From Irineochytrium annulatum (lineage: Eukaryota > Chytridiomycota > Chytridiomycetes > Chytridiales > Chytridiaceae), in the NCBI GenBank assembly GCA_027600665.1, contig JADGJL010000586.1:1-17575 (forward strand): DNA of 17,575 bases, in the 5' to 3' direction. The notes beneath the pieces are model-generated. The model was not told where the DNA came from. It did not search any database and saw only the letters and a list, made by a program, of their open reading frames with translations. Shown here piece by piece: positions 1 to 10,130 of this stretch (position 1 is its first letter; each line of letters opens with the position of its first letter). A program made the translations under genes and the position numbers.

Positions 1-1760
1 CCGCCATTGCCGTGCCGCGCCGTCGCGCCACCCCGGCCCCGACCTCCGTCAAGCCGAAGCCCGTCTCTGCGAAGCCGAAGCCGAAGCCCACGAACAAGAT
101 ACCGCAGCCGACTGTCGTCGCCACAACCAAGGTGATCTATCTACATCTGCAATGATCAGTACCCGACCTTCTTACCGTGTATAAAGGTGCTGGTTCTGGA
201 TCTCGGGCTAAAAGCCGAATTCAGCTGCGCGAGTAATAAGACTACCACGATTAACAAGAAGACGGACACTATCTCGTACGGAAAGCACAAATACAACTCG
301 TGTACGAAGTGCCCGACGGGGACAATTACAAAGGGGGTTTACAAGAACGAGACGCTTTGCGGGAAAGACTGTCTGTGGACGCCGCATCTGCTATCTCTGT
401 CGCCCCTGAAGCCCGTACGTTTATTTATATTCGTGCCTTCTCTCAATTTCGCACTAAGTTTCGTGCTTTCATAAATACAGTGCGTGCAATGCTGCAACAA
501 GCCGGCTGCCTCCAAGTCTTGCAGCACCAACAACTGCCCCAAGCCCCCCAAGCCCCCTGCCACTCAGAGGCGTCGAGACGTTGCCGGCGAAGAATCAGAA
601 GAAAGCGCCGTCACTCTCGATGACGACGATTCGGATGGCGACGGCATCGTGGAGAACACCTTTGATCTCGTCGACACCAGCGTCTGGGACTGGAGGGGCG
701 TCGGAGCCGATGTTTTGAACACCTACCTGATTGACACGAACTCCCCGGACGCGTACCTTGAATTCTGGTTTGTCACGCCCGAGTCCTACGAGCTCGAGGA
801 TGATGTACATGATATGGATTTAACGGATGTGTGCCAGTGTGATGGCAGCGATGTGAGTACCTTGGGGTCCAGTGTTTGAGCTTTGCTTTTGTCAAGAAAC
901 TCTTTATGAGTCGATCCGTCTCTACATCCAAAAATTTCCACGTAGTTCATTGTAACATTTTACCTGTTTTCCTTCACTAGTTGGATCCGACGGGTTCATA
1001 CTATGTGGACGCTAGCTGCGATCTTCAATGCGTCTCGGACAATGTGATCATGATGCTCTTCCACGACCCGTCCTCTACCGACAACTCGACCATTTGTGAG
1101 TATAATTTCCATTCTTATTACCTTTGATGCCCACATGCTTACCGCCTCCTAACATCAGACGATATTGATGTGTTTACCGACCTCGACGACGATGATGGCA
1201 CCGTGGGTGACGACGTGACTGACGTGACGGACGGGGGCGACGACTACGACGCCTCCCCGGCCTCCAACCTCCGCGCGCTCCAGGCCTCCCGCAAGACCGC
1301 CTGCGACGTCTCGTCCTTCCTTGGGTCGGACATCTCCATCCAAAGCGCGGACCCGGCCAACGGCGGCCGCTACCTTGAAGCCCGCCCTGACGGCCGCGTC
1401 ACCATGGAGCCCGAGCAAGCCTCACCCGCCCAGGCATTCACCCTGTCCGCGTCGCCCGACGGCGGCGTCGTGATTGAGAGCAGGGCGTACGCGGGTCAGT
1501 GTCTCGTCGACGTGGACGACGACGCGGCCGTCACGCTCGGCGAATGCGTGGGCACGGTTGAGGGGTATGGCGCGTCCACGACAACGTGGGAATTCGATTG
1601 CGAGGGCGTCGAGGGCACCGCCGTGCTGAGGTCGTCGGCGGGGAGGTGTTTGGATGATTACGGGGCGACGGACGATGGCGTTTCCGCGGTGACGTGGGAG
1701 TGTACTCAGGGGCTGGCGCATCAGGTTTGGACTGTCTACCAGGTGGACGGATATTTGTAG
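1..1760 (+). CDS. Cys-rich, probably secreted protein with C-terminal ricin-B-like beta-trefoil (5' partial)
   Basis: Five exons are visible: <1-131 (reading from base 3), 187-414, 481-852, 981-1095 and 1159-1760 (TAG). All introns are GT-AG and keep frame, giving 481 residues without the start. In order: a Lys/Pro-rich stretch (about residues 1-43); a Cys-rich segment spanning exons 2-3 with CxxC and CxxCC motifs (about 50-145); an Asp/Glu-rich linker; a middle region of unknown fold (about 165-285); another acidic linker; and a beta-trefoil of about 140 residues at the C-terminus. The trefoil shows repeated GRYLEA, GQCLVD and GRCLDD segments and a QVW near the end, as in ricin-B/CBM13 lectin domains. 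These usually bind glycans. The many Cys suggest secretion, but any signal peptide lies outside the window. No enzymatic domain is recognised, so the partner domain's role is unknown. The trefoil call is fairly sure; the sugar-binding role is inferred. Confidence 0.75.
51..89 (+). repeat. Short imperfect AAGCCG-type coding repeat
   Basis: Copies of AAGCCG or AAGCCC recur in the first visible exon of the trefoil gene and encode a KPKP-rich segment interrupted by a Val-Ser-Ala. It is probably a flexible linker. The repeat is short and in frame. Confidence 0.5.
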
Positions 1761-2344
1761 TCCAAGCGCTTTTTTCGCTTTTCACCCGTTGTGCGGCTTT
1801 TTGCCTACGACAGCGATCACCTTTGGCTTTCGATGCATTTTACATTTCGACCATTAGCAAAAGATATATCTTCGTGACGTACCTATACATACGTCAACCC
1901 ACCCGTACTTAAGGTCAACTCATGTCGCTTAATCCTTCGCAAATATCTGTCACACACTTCAGCTGTTATATTGCCGAACGTCTAATATTGAGTCAAGTGT
2001 TTAACACCGTCTTATCTGCAACCAGCTGCTTGGACAACGAGATGTTGCCTGTAGGCTAGAAAAACATGTCCAACGCAATAGCTGCCCACAGGCGCTGTAA
2101 CGAAACGAAGAATATGAGGCTGTTAAACTAAACGACACTCGATCAAACAATGTTTTAACCGCCAAATAGTGTGCACTGAATGAGGAGCTTCAACGAAAGA
2201 AACCAAGGAGGATAGCGAGCCGTGGTTTAAAATTAAGATGTGAGGGGGTTTGTTTTTTGTACAGGTATATACAGAATAGTTCATACATGGTTTTAAAACA
2301 CGCGATGATAAACCCAACGACAACCTGCATTGTCGGATAACGAG
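1761..2344. other. Intergenic region between convergent genes; no gene seen
   Basis: This stretch lies between the stop of the trefoil gene and the stop of the receptor kinase on the other strand, so it should hold both 3' UTRs. It is AT-richer than the exons. Short open frames on the minus strand (2123-2323, and 2190-2474, which overlaps the last kinase intron and exon) show no family resemblance. I see no RNA gene or repeat. Confidence 0.6.
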
Positions 2345-5300
2345 CTAAGGAAGGGCAGGTAACAGAGGAGCGTACAGAGATGTGCGGTAAGACCAGAACT
2401 TTAGGAAGGCAGAACGTATGTCTTCCAATGACGCCGGTTTGGCTGTAATAATAAATTATTAGTAAAAAATTCACAAAGACAAATTACTAACCTATGAAAT
2501 CATTCATCCCAACTTCAAAGCACAGCATCCGCTCCTCCCAGAAAGCGTTCGCCGACAGCCCGATAATCCACGGCCGTGTATCCTCGCCTAAGAGCCCCCG
2601 GATCTCCTTGGTGGCTGCTCGGCCGTCAAGATTCGGCATCATGATATCCATCAGGATGACATCATACATGCCCGGCATCCTCCCATTGCCACCGCTCCCC
2701 TCCCTCCTCCTGCCCCTCTCCTCCTGCTCCGCATCGCCCGCTAGACGACCCGCGACGAACTTCGCCTCAACCATGCGGACCCCTTGCTGCCCGTCATTGG
2801 CCAGCTCGTACGCATGCCCAAGCTTCGTCAGAATTTTCCCGATCACCATCTGATTCACCTTGTTGTCCTCCACAACTAAAACCGACAACTTCGGTACGGC
2901 TGCCAGCGACAGCGCAGCGTCCGCTGGCACGTTCACTCCTGAAATGGAGCCGCCAACGACCACGGTCGAGCCCGCCGACGCCATGCCCCCCGGGCCCGCG
3001 GACAACACCGACGACGGCGGCGCAAAAGATTGCGGCGACTGCGGCAACCGGGACCCTGTTGACGCCGACCGCAGGCCCGTCGACAACTTGAGGGCAGCCG
3101 GCAGAGGCCGCTCCGCACTCGTCAACACCTGCACAGGCCCTGCCCGCGGCGGTGAAGACGGCGCGCCGGACTCAGTCTGTTTCTCGAGCTGTTGTGGCGG
3201 CGGCACGCGCGCCAACGCCTCCTCAGCGTTCAGCCTCTCCCTCACGGACACGGCGCCACCGAGTTCATGCAGCGAATCGAGCCAGGCCGTCAGATCCGCC
3301 ATCTTGAGCGGGCGGCCGCGGTGGGTGGAGAGGTCGTGCTCGGACCTTCGCACGCGGGCCTTTGGGCAGCGGCGGAAACGGGCTGTGAGGAGGACCATAA
3401 TGCGGGGGCCGACGGACGGCGAGCAGCAGAAGGTGCGGAGGTCGTCGGCGCCGTCGAGGAGGAGGACCGTGCGGTAGTCGAAAATAACGCCATTGACGGG
3501 CTCGGTGGATTGGAGCATAGCCTGTATGTCTGGGTAGTGGATCGTGCGAACGTTACCGCAAGCTAGTACTGCAGAATGCATTAAGTTTGGGTAAAAAACC
3601 ATCCGCGGAGCATCCTGCACTTACGTTTTTCCTTCAGCCCATTCCAGCTCTTCACCCGCTCCTCGATGACGCCAATAACGAACCCGTCATACTTCGGGTT
3701 CATAAGCGTGTAGGTGCACGGGACGCCAATCGTCCCGCTCGCCTCCCACTCTGTTGGCCTATACGCTTGAAGGCAGGCGGTGAACTCGAAGGTGGTGCCA
3801 GGCTCCCCAACGTTCGGGCGCGCGGTGATGTCGCCCTTCATAAGCTTGCAAAGCTGCCGCGCGATGGCAAGCCCGAGGCCAGTCCCGCCAAACTTCCGCC
3901 TAATGCTGGCATCCGCCTGCGTAAACTTCTCAAACAACATCCCAGCCGCGTCCTTATCAATCCCTATCCCCGAGTCCACGACAGAGACCTTAACCCGCAC
4001 AATCCCGGCCTCCTCATCGTCGTTGTCCGGTATCCCTCCGTCCGCCCGTGACACGGTGACGACCACATCTCCCTCAGGCCCAGTAAATTTGCACGCGTTT
4101 GAGATGAGGTTTACAATCAGCTGGCGGAGTCGGGTGATGTCGCCAACGACGACGATTGGTAAATCGCGGGAAACCATTAGGACTATCTGGGGATATCGGC
4201 CCTCGACGTCTTGCATGGCAACGAGCTCCGCAGAGGCCTCGACAGCATCGCGAAGGACGAAGGGGTTGAGATCCAGGCGGAAGCTATGACAAGAATGGCC
4301 ATCAGCCCACGATACCGGTAAAGGGATTATATGCAATGACGACTTACTGCTCGTCATCGTACTTCGAAAAATCGAGAATATTGTTCACAATCGATATCAA
4401 CATGTCCCCGCTGCTCTTAATCACATTCATCATCTCCTCCACCTCCTCCAACCCGGCGCGCTCCTCAAAGCCGCCAAGCTCCAGAATCATCGAGCTCAGG
4501 GCCGATATCGCAAACAGCGGCGTCCTCATCTCGTGCGACATAACGGCCGTAAAGTCCTTCTGCTCCCTCGCGACCCTTATCTCCTTCTGGACCATCCGCA
4601 GGCTCGCGTTCCGCTCCGCCAGCTCCTCCGTCCTCACGCGCTCCGTCTCCATCATGCTTGCCTGCTGGAGTGCGATGCCCGTCTGCTCGGCGATGTCCGC
4701 GAACAAAGTTTTCCGGCCCGGAGTGAGCCGGGACGCAGGGCGGAGCACGAGGACGATCACGCCATACCCGAGCTTCCCCAGATCGACTGACGCGAGCAGC
4801 GCTGTCCGATCCCGCCCGTCGGGATCGCCCTCGCGGCCGCGGAAGAGCTCACCGAGGGAAGTCTCCACAGTCGCGCCGAGACACTGCCGGGCCGCGATGA
4901 CGGCGCTGTGGGTCCGAGGGAGGAGCACGTCGAGATAACGCGTCAGTGGGGCGCTCGAGGGGAGAAACGGGGAGACGGTATGGGGCGCGTGGCCGTTCTG
5001 GAGGCGGGTCTCCGCCGTCGCGGGTGGTGAAAGGTGGTTTACTCCTGAGCGACGGTCGACGTCGGTCGGGACGGAAGGAGGGCAATGATCTTCGTCGTCT
5101 TCCTCTTCCCGACCCAGCAGTCTTGCGTTTTCTGCGTCCTCTGACCGCGGTGAAGAGGGGCCTGACGCATCGTCGCCGGCCCGCGGCGAAGTAGACGTCG
5201 GCCGAGATGACGGCGGCGCCGCGTTGACTCCCTCGCACACGCATCGGAGCGTGGGCTCGGTGGATCTGCCGTTAGACGTGGCGCCGAACGACGGGAGGAA

Positions 5301-6484
5301 GACGAGGCAGCGATCCGCGTCGAAGCGCTGCGCTACCTCGGTCGAAACGGCCGAAAGGATGTCGGTGCGGTCAAGCGTGCGCCGGATTTTGTGGGTGATA
5401 TCGCGGAAAAGATTCATCTAATGGGAAAGTAAAGTCAGTTACGGTACCAATGAAAAACAAGGGAACACCAACAGATTCGTTCTCATCGCGAAGAAGTCTT
5501 TCAGACTCGGCGCGCTCGAAGATCTCGAGCTTCATACCCTTCATCTCCTCAGGAAGTTGAAGCACAGGCGGAATGATGAAGTAAAGAATGACAGCCGTGA
5601 AGCAGCTGATGCCCGCCGTAAAGACCTTGAGAACGCAAGTCAGGAGATCCTGCCTGCTCCATAGGTTAACCGTAGCGATCAGGTGGGTCGAGCCGCAGGC
5701 AACGATGAAGGTCGAGAATAAGTAGATGACGTTGCGGAAGGGACTTAAAGCAAAAGACGTTTAGCATGCATGCCGCTCTAAACGGGCAAACAGCGGTTCT
5801 TCTACTTACAATGATGGGTTCGCGAACAAATATCTCATGAGCTCTGTTAAAACGGACCGATAGGAGAAATGGGTGGTGAGGTTCTCATTTTTTAATCGAA
5901 GGAAAAATCAGCTCACCTATCGGAATAGACAAGTAAGCAACGGCAATGAGCATGTCCGCGATGGCGTTCGCCACAACGTAGCGTGGCTCCTGCCGGACCG
6001 ATCCTCCCTGGCAAGCCGGATCCAAACCCCCCACCCCAAAGGGAGACGACTCCCGCAATTCGCCCGCGAACTCCACCGAATTCGGCGACGTCTCAACTGA
6101 TCCTGCCCGGCCGTCCAGCGGTCGGATCGGGTCGAGCGCCATCTGATCCACGGTTGTCAGCCCGGGGACCGCCGCCGCCCACACGCATGACAGGAACGAC
6201 AGGACGAGCACAGCGCCTGCGAGCCCTCGCACGAGCCGCGGTGAGAGCGTAGTAGGCGGGCCGTTCAGGCGGCGGCCGCGGTGGTAAGGGTGCAGGGTTG
6301 GCGGGCTCCGACCGCAAGACTGCGTCAGAGGAGACCAGCGACATGCGGGGCTGGGGGAGGGTGACGGAGGGGTGGAGGACGACGACGGATCTGCGGGCGT
6401 TGCGGTTGCTCCAAAAGCTGAGCCGGCGTTCGGGACCCTGACTGGTTCAACTCCTGTCGGTGGCGGCCAGGAGGGTTTGCTCAT
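2345..6484 (-). CDS. Ethylene-receptor-like hybrid histidine kinase
   Basis: Spliced 1258-aa membrane sensor kinase with seven exons in transcript order: 6484-5917, 5843-5810, 5743-5473, 5417-4348, 4283-3625, 3568-2492, 2442-2345. All introns are GT-AG and phases agree. Order: Ser/Pro-rich N-terminus; extra membrane segment (about 85-107); ethylene-binding-like domain of three membrane helices (about 169-260) with D177, Y184, I187, P188, I214, C217 and H221 at the spacing of plant ETR1 D25/Y32/I35/P36/I62/C65/H69; GAF domain split by an acidic insert (about 302-541); coiled coil; HisKA with H586 in MSHEMRTPL; HATPase with N710, DSGIG (751-755), F-box and GGTGLGL (780-786); degenerate receiver (about 848-965); and canonical receiver with E1101/D1102, D1175, S1206 and K1228. 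Family knowledge: copper-assisted ethylene sensing and His-Asp phosphorelay, usually at the ER. The start ATG is the first that gives a sensible N-terminus, but the frame stays open upstream, so it is uncertain. Confidence 0.92.
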
Positions 6485-7335
6485 GTCAGGATGCTGTGAA
6501 GTTGAAGAGGTCGACAGCGCCGTCGGGAAGCTGACGAGCAACAGGTTGCCAACGCGCTCCGTGGCCTCGCGAGGAGGGTGGGCCGATCGTGAGGTTTGGG
6601 TCGTGTTGAAGTCGGTCGTCGGCTACCGAGCGTTTTCTTGATCTGGGGCCGACCAAAATATTCGAACACCGCTCAGCCCGTCGAATTCGTGTTGCGGCGC
6701 CCTGACGGAATCCGAGGTCCAAGTTTGGTTCCAGGCTTCAAATCCGCCTGTCAATTCGAACCGAGGCTGCCATCCATCCGTTCCAGTTCCCTTCCGCCCA
6801 GCCCCGAACATCAAACGATCGACGCGGGGTCCTGGTTTTCATCCGACGCTGGCCTTATCGGCCCCACAAGCGCCGCTCCATGCAGTCCAGGCCTCACTCT
6901 CCCCGGGCCCTCATCCTCGTGAACCTCAAACATGTGCTGCACATCGAACGCCCTGATGCCTGATGGTCGAAGACGACCAAGGAGAAAATGATGGTGTCAT
7001 GGCTCCGACGGACGATAGGTTCACACGCACGACGCATGGAGTGCACAAGTTGAAAACTTGTAGTAAGAAGAAGGCACTGGACTGTTTTTTTTGATGCGCT
7101 CGAATTAAAAGCCCTGAGAAAACACCATCAAAAGTGCAAAGCACGTTAAAAAGACATCGATAACAGCGTGTTTTGGATAGAGTGGAAGGGATCATACAGG
7201 TTGCTGTATTCCTTCGTCTTCATTTGCATGATTCCCTCAGGACAGAAAATTAATCAAATGCCGTCATACTACATCATGCCTAACCCGTATTCGTAAGATG
7301 CACAAATCGTTAATGCTCAAGCATTAGACGAACTT
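6485..7335. other. Intergenic region upstream of the receptor kinase; no gene seen
   Basis: This should contain the kinase promoter and 5' UTR and the 3' UTR of the glutathione S-transferase, as both genes are on the minus strand. Open frames here (for example 6596-6922 plus, 6926-7195 minus) have no recognisable domains and no splice partners. The part near 6485-6950 is GC-rich, so an additional 5' kinase exon cannot be excluded. Confidence 0.5.
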
Positions 7336-8049
7336 TCATGAAATCGGCTTCCTCTTCGGGGAAGACAGGTAGGACGCCACCAAGGGGTCGTTCTTGACTC
7401 TCTCGAGAAGGGCGCGAAACGCCGGCGCGTTGGCGATGGCGCCCGTGACGCCATCTTTTTCAGCGGCCATGTAGCACTCGATCTCTATATAGGCCATGAG
7501 ATCGACGTAGGTCAGCTTGTTCCCAAGGTAAAAGCCATTGGAGCCGTTCTTCGCAAGCAGGCGCTCGTGGAAGCCGACGGTCGATTCGACGGTTGACAAG
7601 AACGTGGCGAGCGTTTGCGCCTTGCTCTCCGGCGCGGCGTACCGCACCTTTCTCCACCCCAACGCCAGCTCGATCCAGGACTCCTGGATCGACTCAAGGT
7701 AGGCAATTTCCCTCGGCGTGGCGCCGGCGAGATTGAATGTTCTCGCCAGGTGGCGCTCGATCGCGTGAGACTGCGCGAGCGTGAAGACCTCCTGGCCATC
7801 CTCAAGCTCGATCAAGACGGGGACCTTTGAGGATCGCAACGGTGAGAACGGTTGAGATCGTCGTTCGTGTTAGATCGCCATCGCCCACACCTGTCCAAAC
7901 GGCTTCGTGGGCTTCAGCGTCGACCAGTCCTTGCGCTTGTCGATGACCTCCTCCTCCCAGGTCGCTCCGGCGACGGTGAGGATTAATCGAGCGAGCTCGG
8001 CCCTCCCTTGCTTGTTCCAGTACTGCAGTCGGTAGGTCACTGGAGCCAT
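7336..8049 (-). CDS. Glutathione S-transferase, sigma-like
   Basis: Two exons, 8049-7891 and 7824-7336, joined by a 66-nt phase-0 GT-AG intron, encode 215 aa, close to the usual GST length. The N-terminal thioredoxin-like domain has the sigma/nematode-type pattern QYWNKQGRAELARL with Y10 as the probable catalytic tyrosine, then PFGQVPVL across the splice junction (Gln53/Val54) and the glutathione-site AQSHAIERHLA (about 70-80). The C-terminal helical domain follows, with GNKLTYVDL resembling the conserved N-capping region of GSTs. It would conjugate glutathione to electrophiles in the cytosol. It is transcribed divergently from the ACR3 arsenite permease with start codons about 120 bp apart, so a role in arsenite or oxidative-stress defence is plausible but inferred. 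Confidence 0.9.
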
Positions 8050-8172
8050 GCTTAATAGTAATTTCCCGTTCTCTGATGATCAGAGAATGGCAGAATCAAC
8101 TTCCACTGAAAAGTCAAGCCGTGGTTTCAAGCCTTCGTTTTCAACCAACAACAAAAGTGCCGGCTCCCCGTG
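8050..8172. promoter_or_regulatory. Bidirectional promoter between GST and ACR3
   Basis: Only 123 bp separate the start codons of the divergent GST and ACR3 genes, so promoter and 5' UTR elements must be shared or overlap. The region is AT-richer than the flanking exons and contains the inverted repeat listed separately. Co-regulation is inferred from layout. Confidence 0.6.
8069..8087. promoter_or_regulatory. Perfect 9-bp inverted repeat with 1-bp spacer, candidate operator
   Basis: TTCTCTGATGATCAGAGAA: the left arm TTCTCTGAT is the exact reverse complement of the right arm ATCAGAGAA around a central G. It lies 20-38 bp before the GST start and about 86 bp before the ACR3 start. The symmetry suggests a site for a dimeric regulator such as a bZIP protein. 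In baker's yeast the ACR2-ACR3 divergent promoter is controlled by the bZIP Yap8 through a pseudo-palindrome with TGAT/ATCA ends; the half-sites look alike here but the spacing differs. Confidence 0.5.
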
Positions 8173-9522
8173 ATGACGACCGCCCCGCCGAGAACGGTTG
8201 CAACGACGACGGACGGGATGCGGAATACGACGACCAAGAGCGTCTGGGCGAAGCTGCCGCTTCTGGACCGGCTGCTCCCCGTTTGGATCCTCCTGGCAAT
8301 GGTCCTCGGCATTCTGCTCGGCAACTACGTCCCATCCGCCAAGAGCAGTTTGAACTCGGGCTCAATTGCCGGCGTATCGCTTCCCATCTTCATCGGTCTG
8401 CTCTGGATGATGTACCCTGTACTTTGGTGCGTTGCTCTCTCTTTTCTTCCTCTCAATCTTGGCTGAGGCTGACATGAGAAACAGCAAGGTCCGCTACGAG
8501 AAATTACATCTTCTGATCTCCGACCGATCGGCCGTTCGCATCATCGCCTTCTCGCTGGCCGTCAACGTCGTGATTGCACCGCTCATCATGACGGCGCTGG
8601 CGTGGATTTGCCTGCCCGACCTTGAGCACGAGCGCACGGGCATCATCCTCGTCGGTGTGGCCCGGTGCATCGCCATGGTGCTGATATGGAACCAGCTGGC
8701 TGGCGGTGACCCGGAATGGTGCGCAATCTTGGTGGCGGTCAACTCGCTTGTACAGCTGGCGCTCTATGGGCCCGTCGCATATTTCTTAACGGCCGTCGTC
8801 GGAGGACAGGGTTCTGGAGCTCAGATGGTTGATATTTGGTTGGGTGTGTAATCGAGCTCTTTGCGAAAGCACATACTAGAAGCCATCCCTTTAACTCTCT
8901 ATCAGTCGTCCGATCCGTCTTAATCTTCCTCGGCATTCCCCTTCTCGCGGCCGTCATCACCCGCCTCACCCTCCGCTTCGCCCTCTACCGCCAACTCGGC
9001 CCCGCCTGGTACGACGACCGCTTCCTCCCGATTCTAGGGCCCAACGCCCTCCTCGGCCTCCTCTTCACCATTGTCGTCATGTTCACGCTTCAGGGCGATC
9101 AAATCATCCACAACATCCCTCGCGCGCTCCGCACGGCCGTGCCCCTGCTGGTGTACTTCACCATCATGTTCACGGCCACTCTCGCGGCATGTTTGCGCGT
9201 GCTGAAGAGCCCGTACGCGTTGGCGGTGACGCAGGCCTTTACGGCCGCCGGGAACAATTTCGAGCTGGCCATCGCCGTCGCGGTAGCGGGTTATGGGATC
9301 GACTCGAGGGAGGCATTCGCGGCCGTCATTGGCCCGTTGATCGAGGTGCCGGCTTTGCTTGGGTTGGTTTATGTGGCGCTCGCTTTGAAGGGGCCGTATG
9401 AGCGAGCCCTTGGCGGGGCTGCGAAAGAGGGCATCCGGATGGAGGGGCGCCCTATTGAGGAGGGTGAGCAGACGATGGTGGACGCGCCTGGGGAGGGGAC
9501 GTTTATTACCTCAAAGGCATAG
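8173..9522 (+). CDS. ACR3: ACR3-family arsenite efflux permease
   Basis: Three exons, 8173-8426, 8485-8843 and 8906-9522 (TAG), with introns of 58 and 62 nt, give 409 aa, matching the roughly 400-aa family length. The ten-helix BART-superfamily pattern is clear. Signatures: MMYPVLCKVRYE across the first splice junction, RCIAMVLIWNQLA with C146 equivalent to the conserved essential Cys, SVLIFLGIPLLA after the second junction, NNFELAIA with E324, and GPLIEVPALLG with E351. The protein exports As(III), and sometimes Sb(III), across the plasma membrane by proton antiport. The ATG at 8173 is chosen because the GTG just before it is not a likely eukaryotic start. It pairs divergently with a GST. 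No arsenate reductase gene is visible in the window. Confidence 0.96.
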
Positions 9523-10130
9523 AGTGCATTAAACAGTATTTGACAAGTAAAACTGGAGGATTTACTACGAGCTATGAGTGTTGCACCCGCGCGCCATTGA
9601 CATCGATTCAAATAGTACCAGTACAAGGGGTAAGTCACCTGCTTACACTAAAGATTAAAGGATGTCAAGACACTCATAAACCAACGATCTAACCCTCTGG
9701 CGTACCTAGATGCCATGGAATATGGCCATGTAATGGTAAATTGTCAGCAGAAGTAGAGCTCAACGCGTATTTATTTACACCATTCCCCTACGCTATTCTC
9801 CTATCACAACCCTCGGTGCAAAGAAATGTGCAACCAACAGGATTAACCAAAAAGCAGGACCAAACGAAAAGGAAACAGATGCGGTCGTAACAGATACAAC
9901 GTCGGAGAGGATGGATCCCCTTCCTTCGAGTGGAGATACAGTGGATAGAGAGCTATTGCTGGGGTATGGAGCAAGTACGATCTGGATGTAGAGTCCATAT
10001 GCAAACATTGGAGAGTTGGAGGTGAACAAAGGGGAAAGGGACTAATGAGACGCGTTTAAAAAAGTAGATGACGCCTCAAGTCGGTCAATGGAATGACAGC
10101 GAATTAGGCAGAGGCGGAAGGCACAGCCGT
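9523..10130. other. Intergenic region between convergent ACR3 and FTR1; no gene seen
   Basis: This stretch holds the 3' UTRs of two converging genes. A small minus-strand open frame (9793-10029) has a hydrophobic end but no recognised family. No repeats or RNA genes were noticed. Confidence 0.6.

Noticed and set aside
2860..3477. Plus-strand open frame of 205 codons opposite the kinase
   Set aside because: It overlaps exon 6 of the kinase, which has clear receiver motifs; the composition is a low-complexity shadow.
6596..6922. Plus-strand open frame upstream of the kinase
   Set aside because: No recognisable domain, low-complexity composition, and a location in the expected kinase promoter/5' UTR region.
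8069..8087. Identification of the palindrome as a true Yap8 site
   Set aside because: The half-sites TGAT/ATCA are similar to the yeast element, but spacing and centre differ, so only a generic operator-like call is made.
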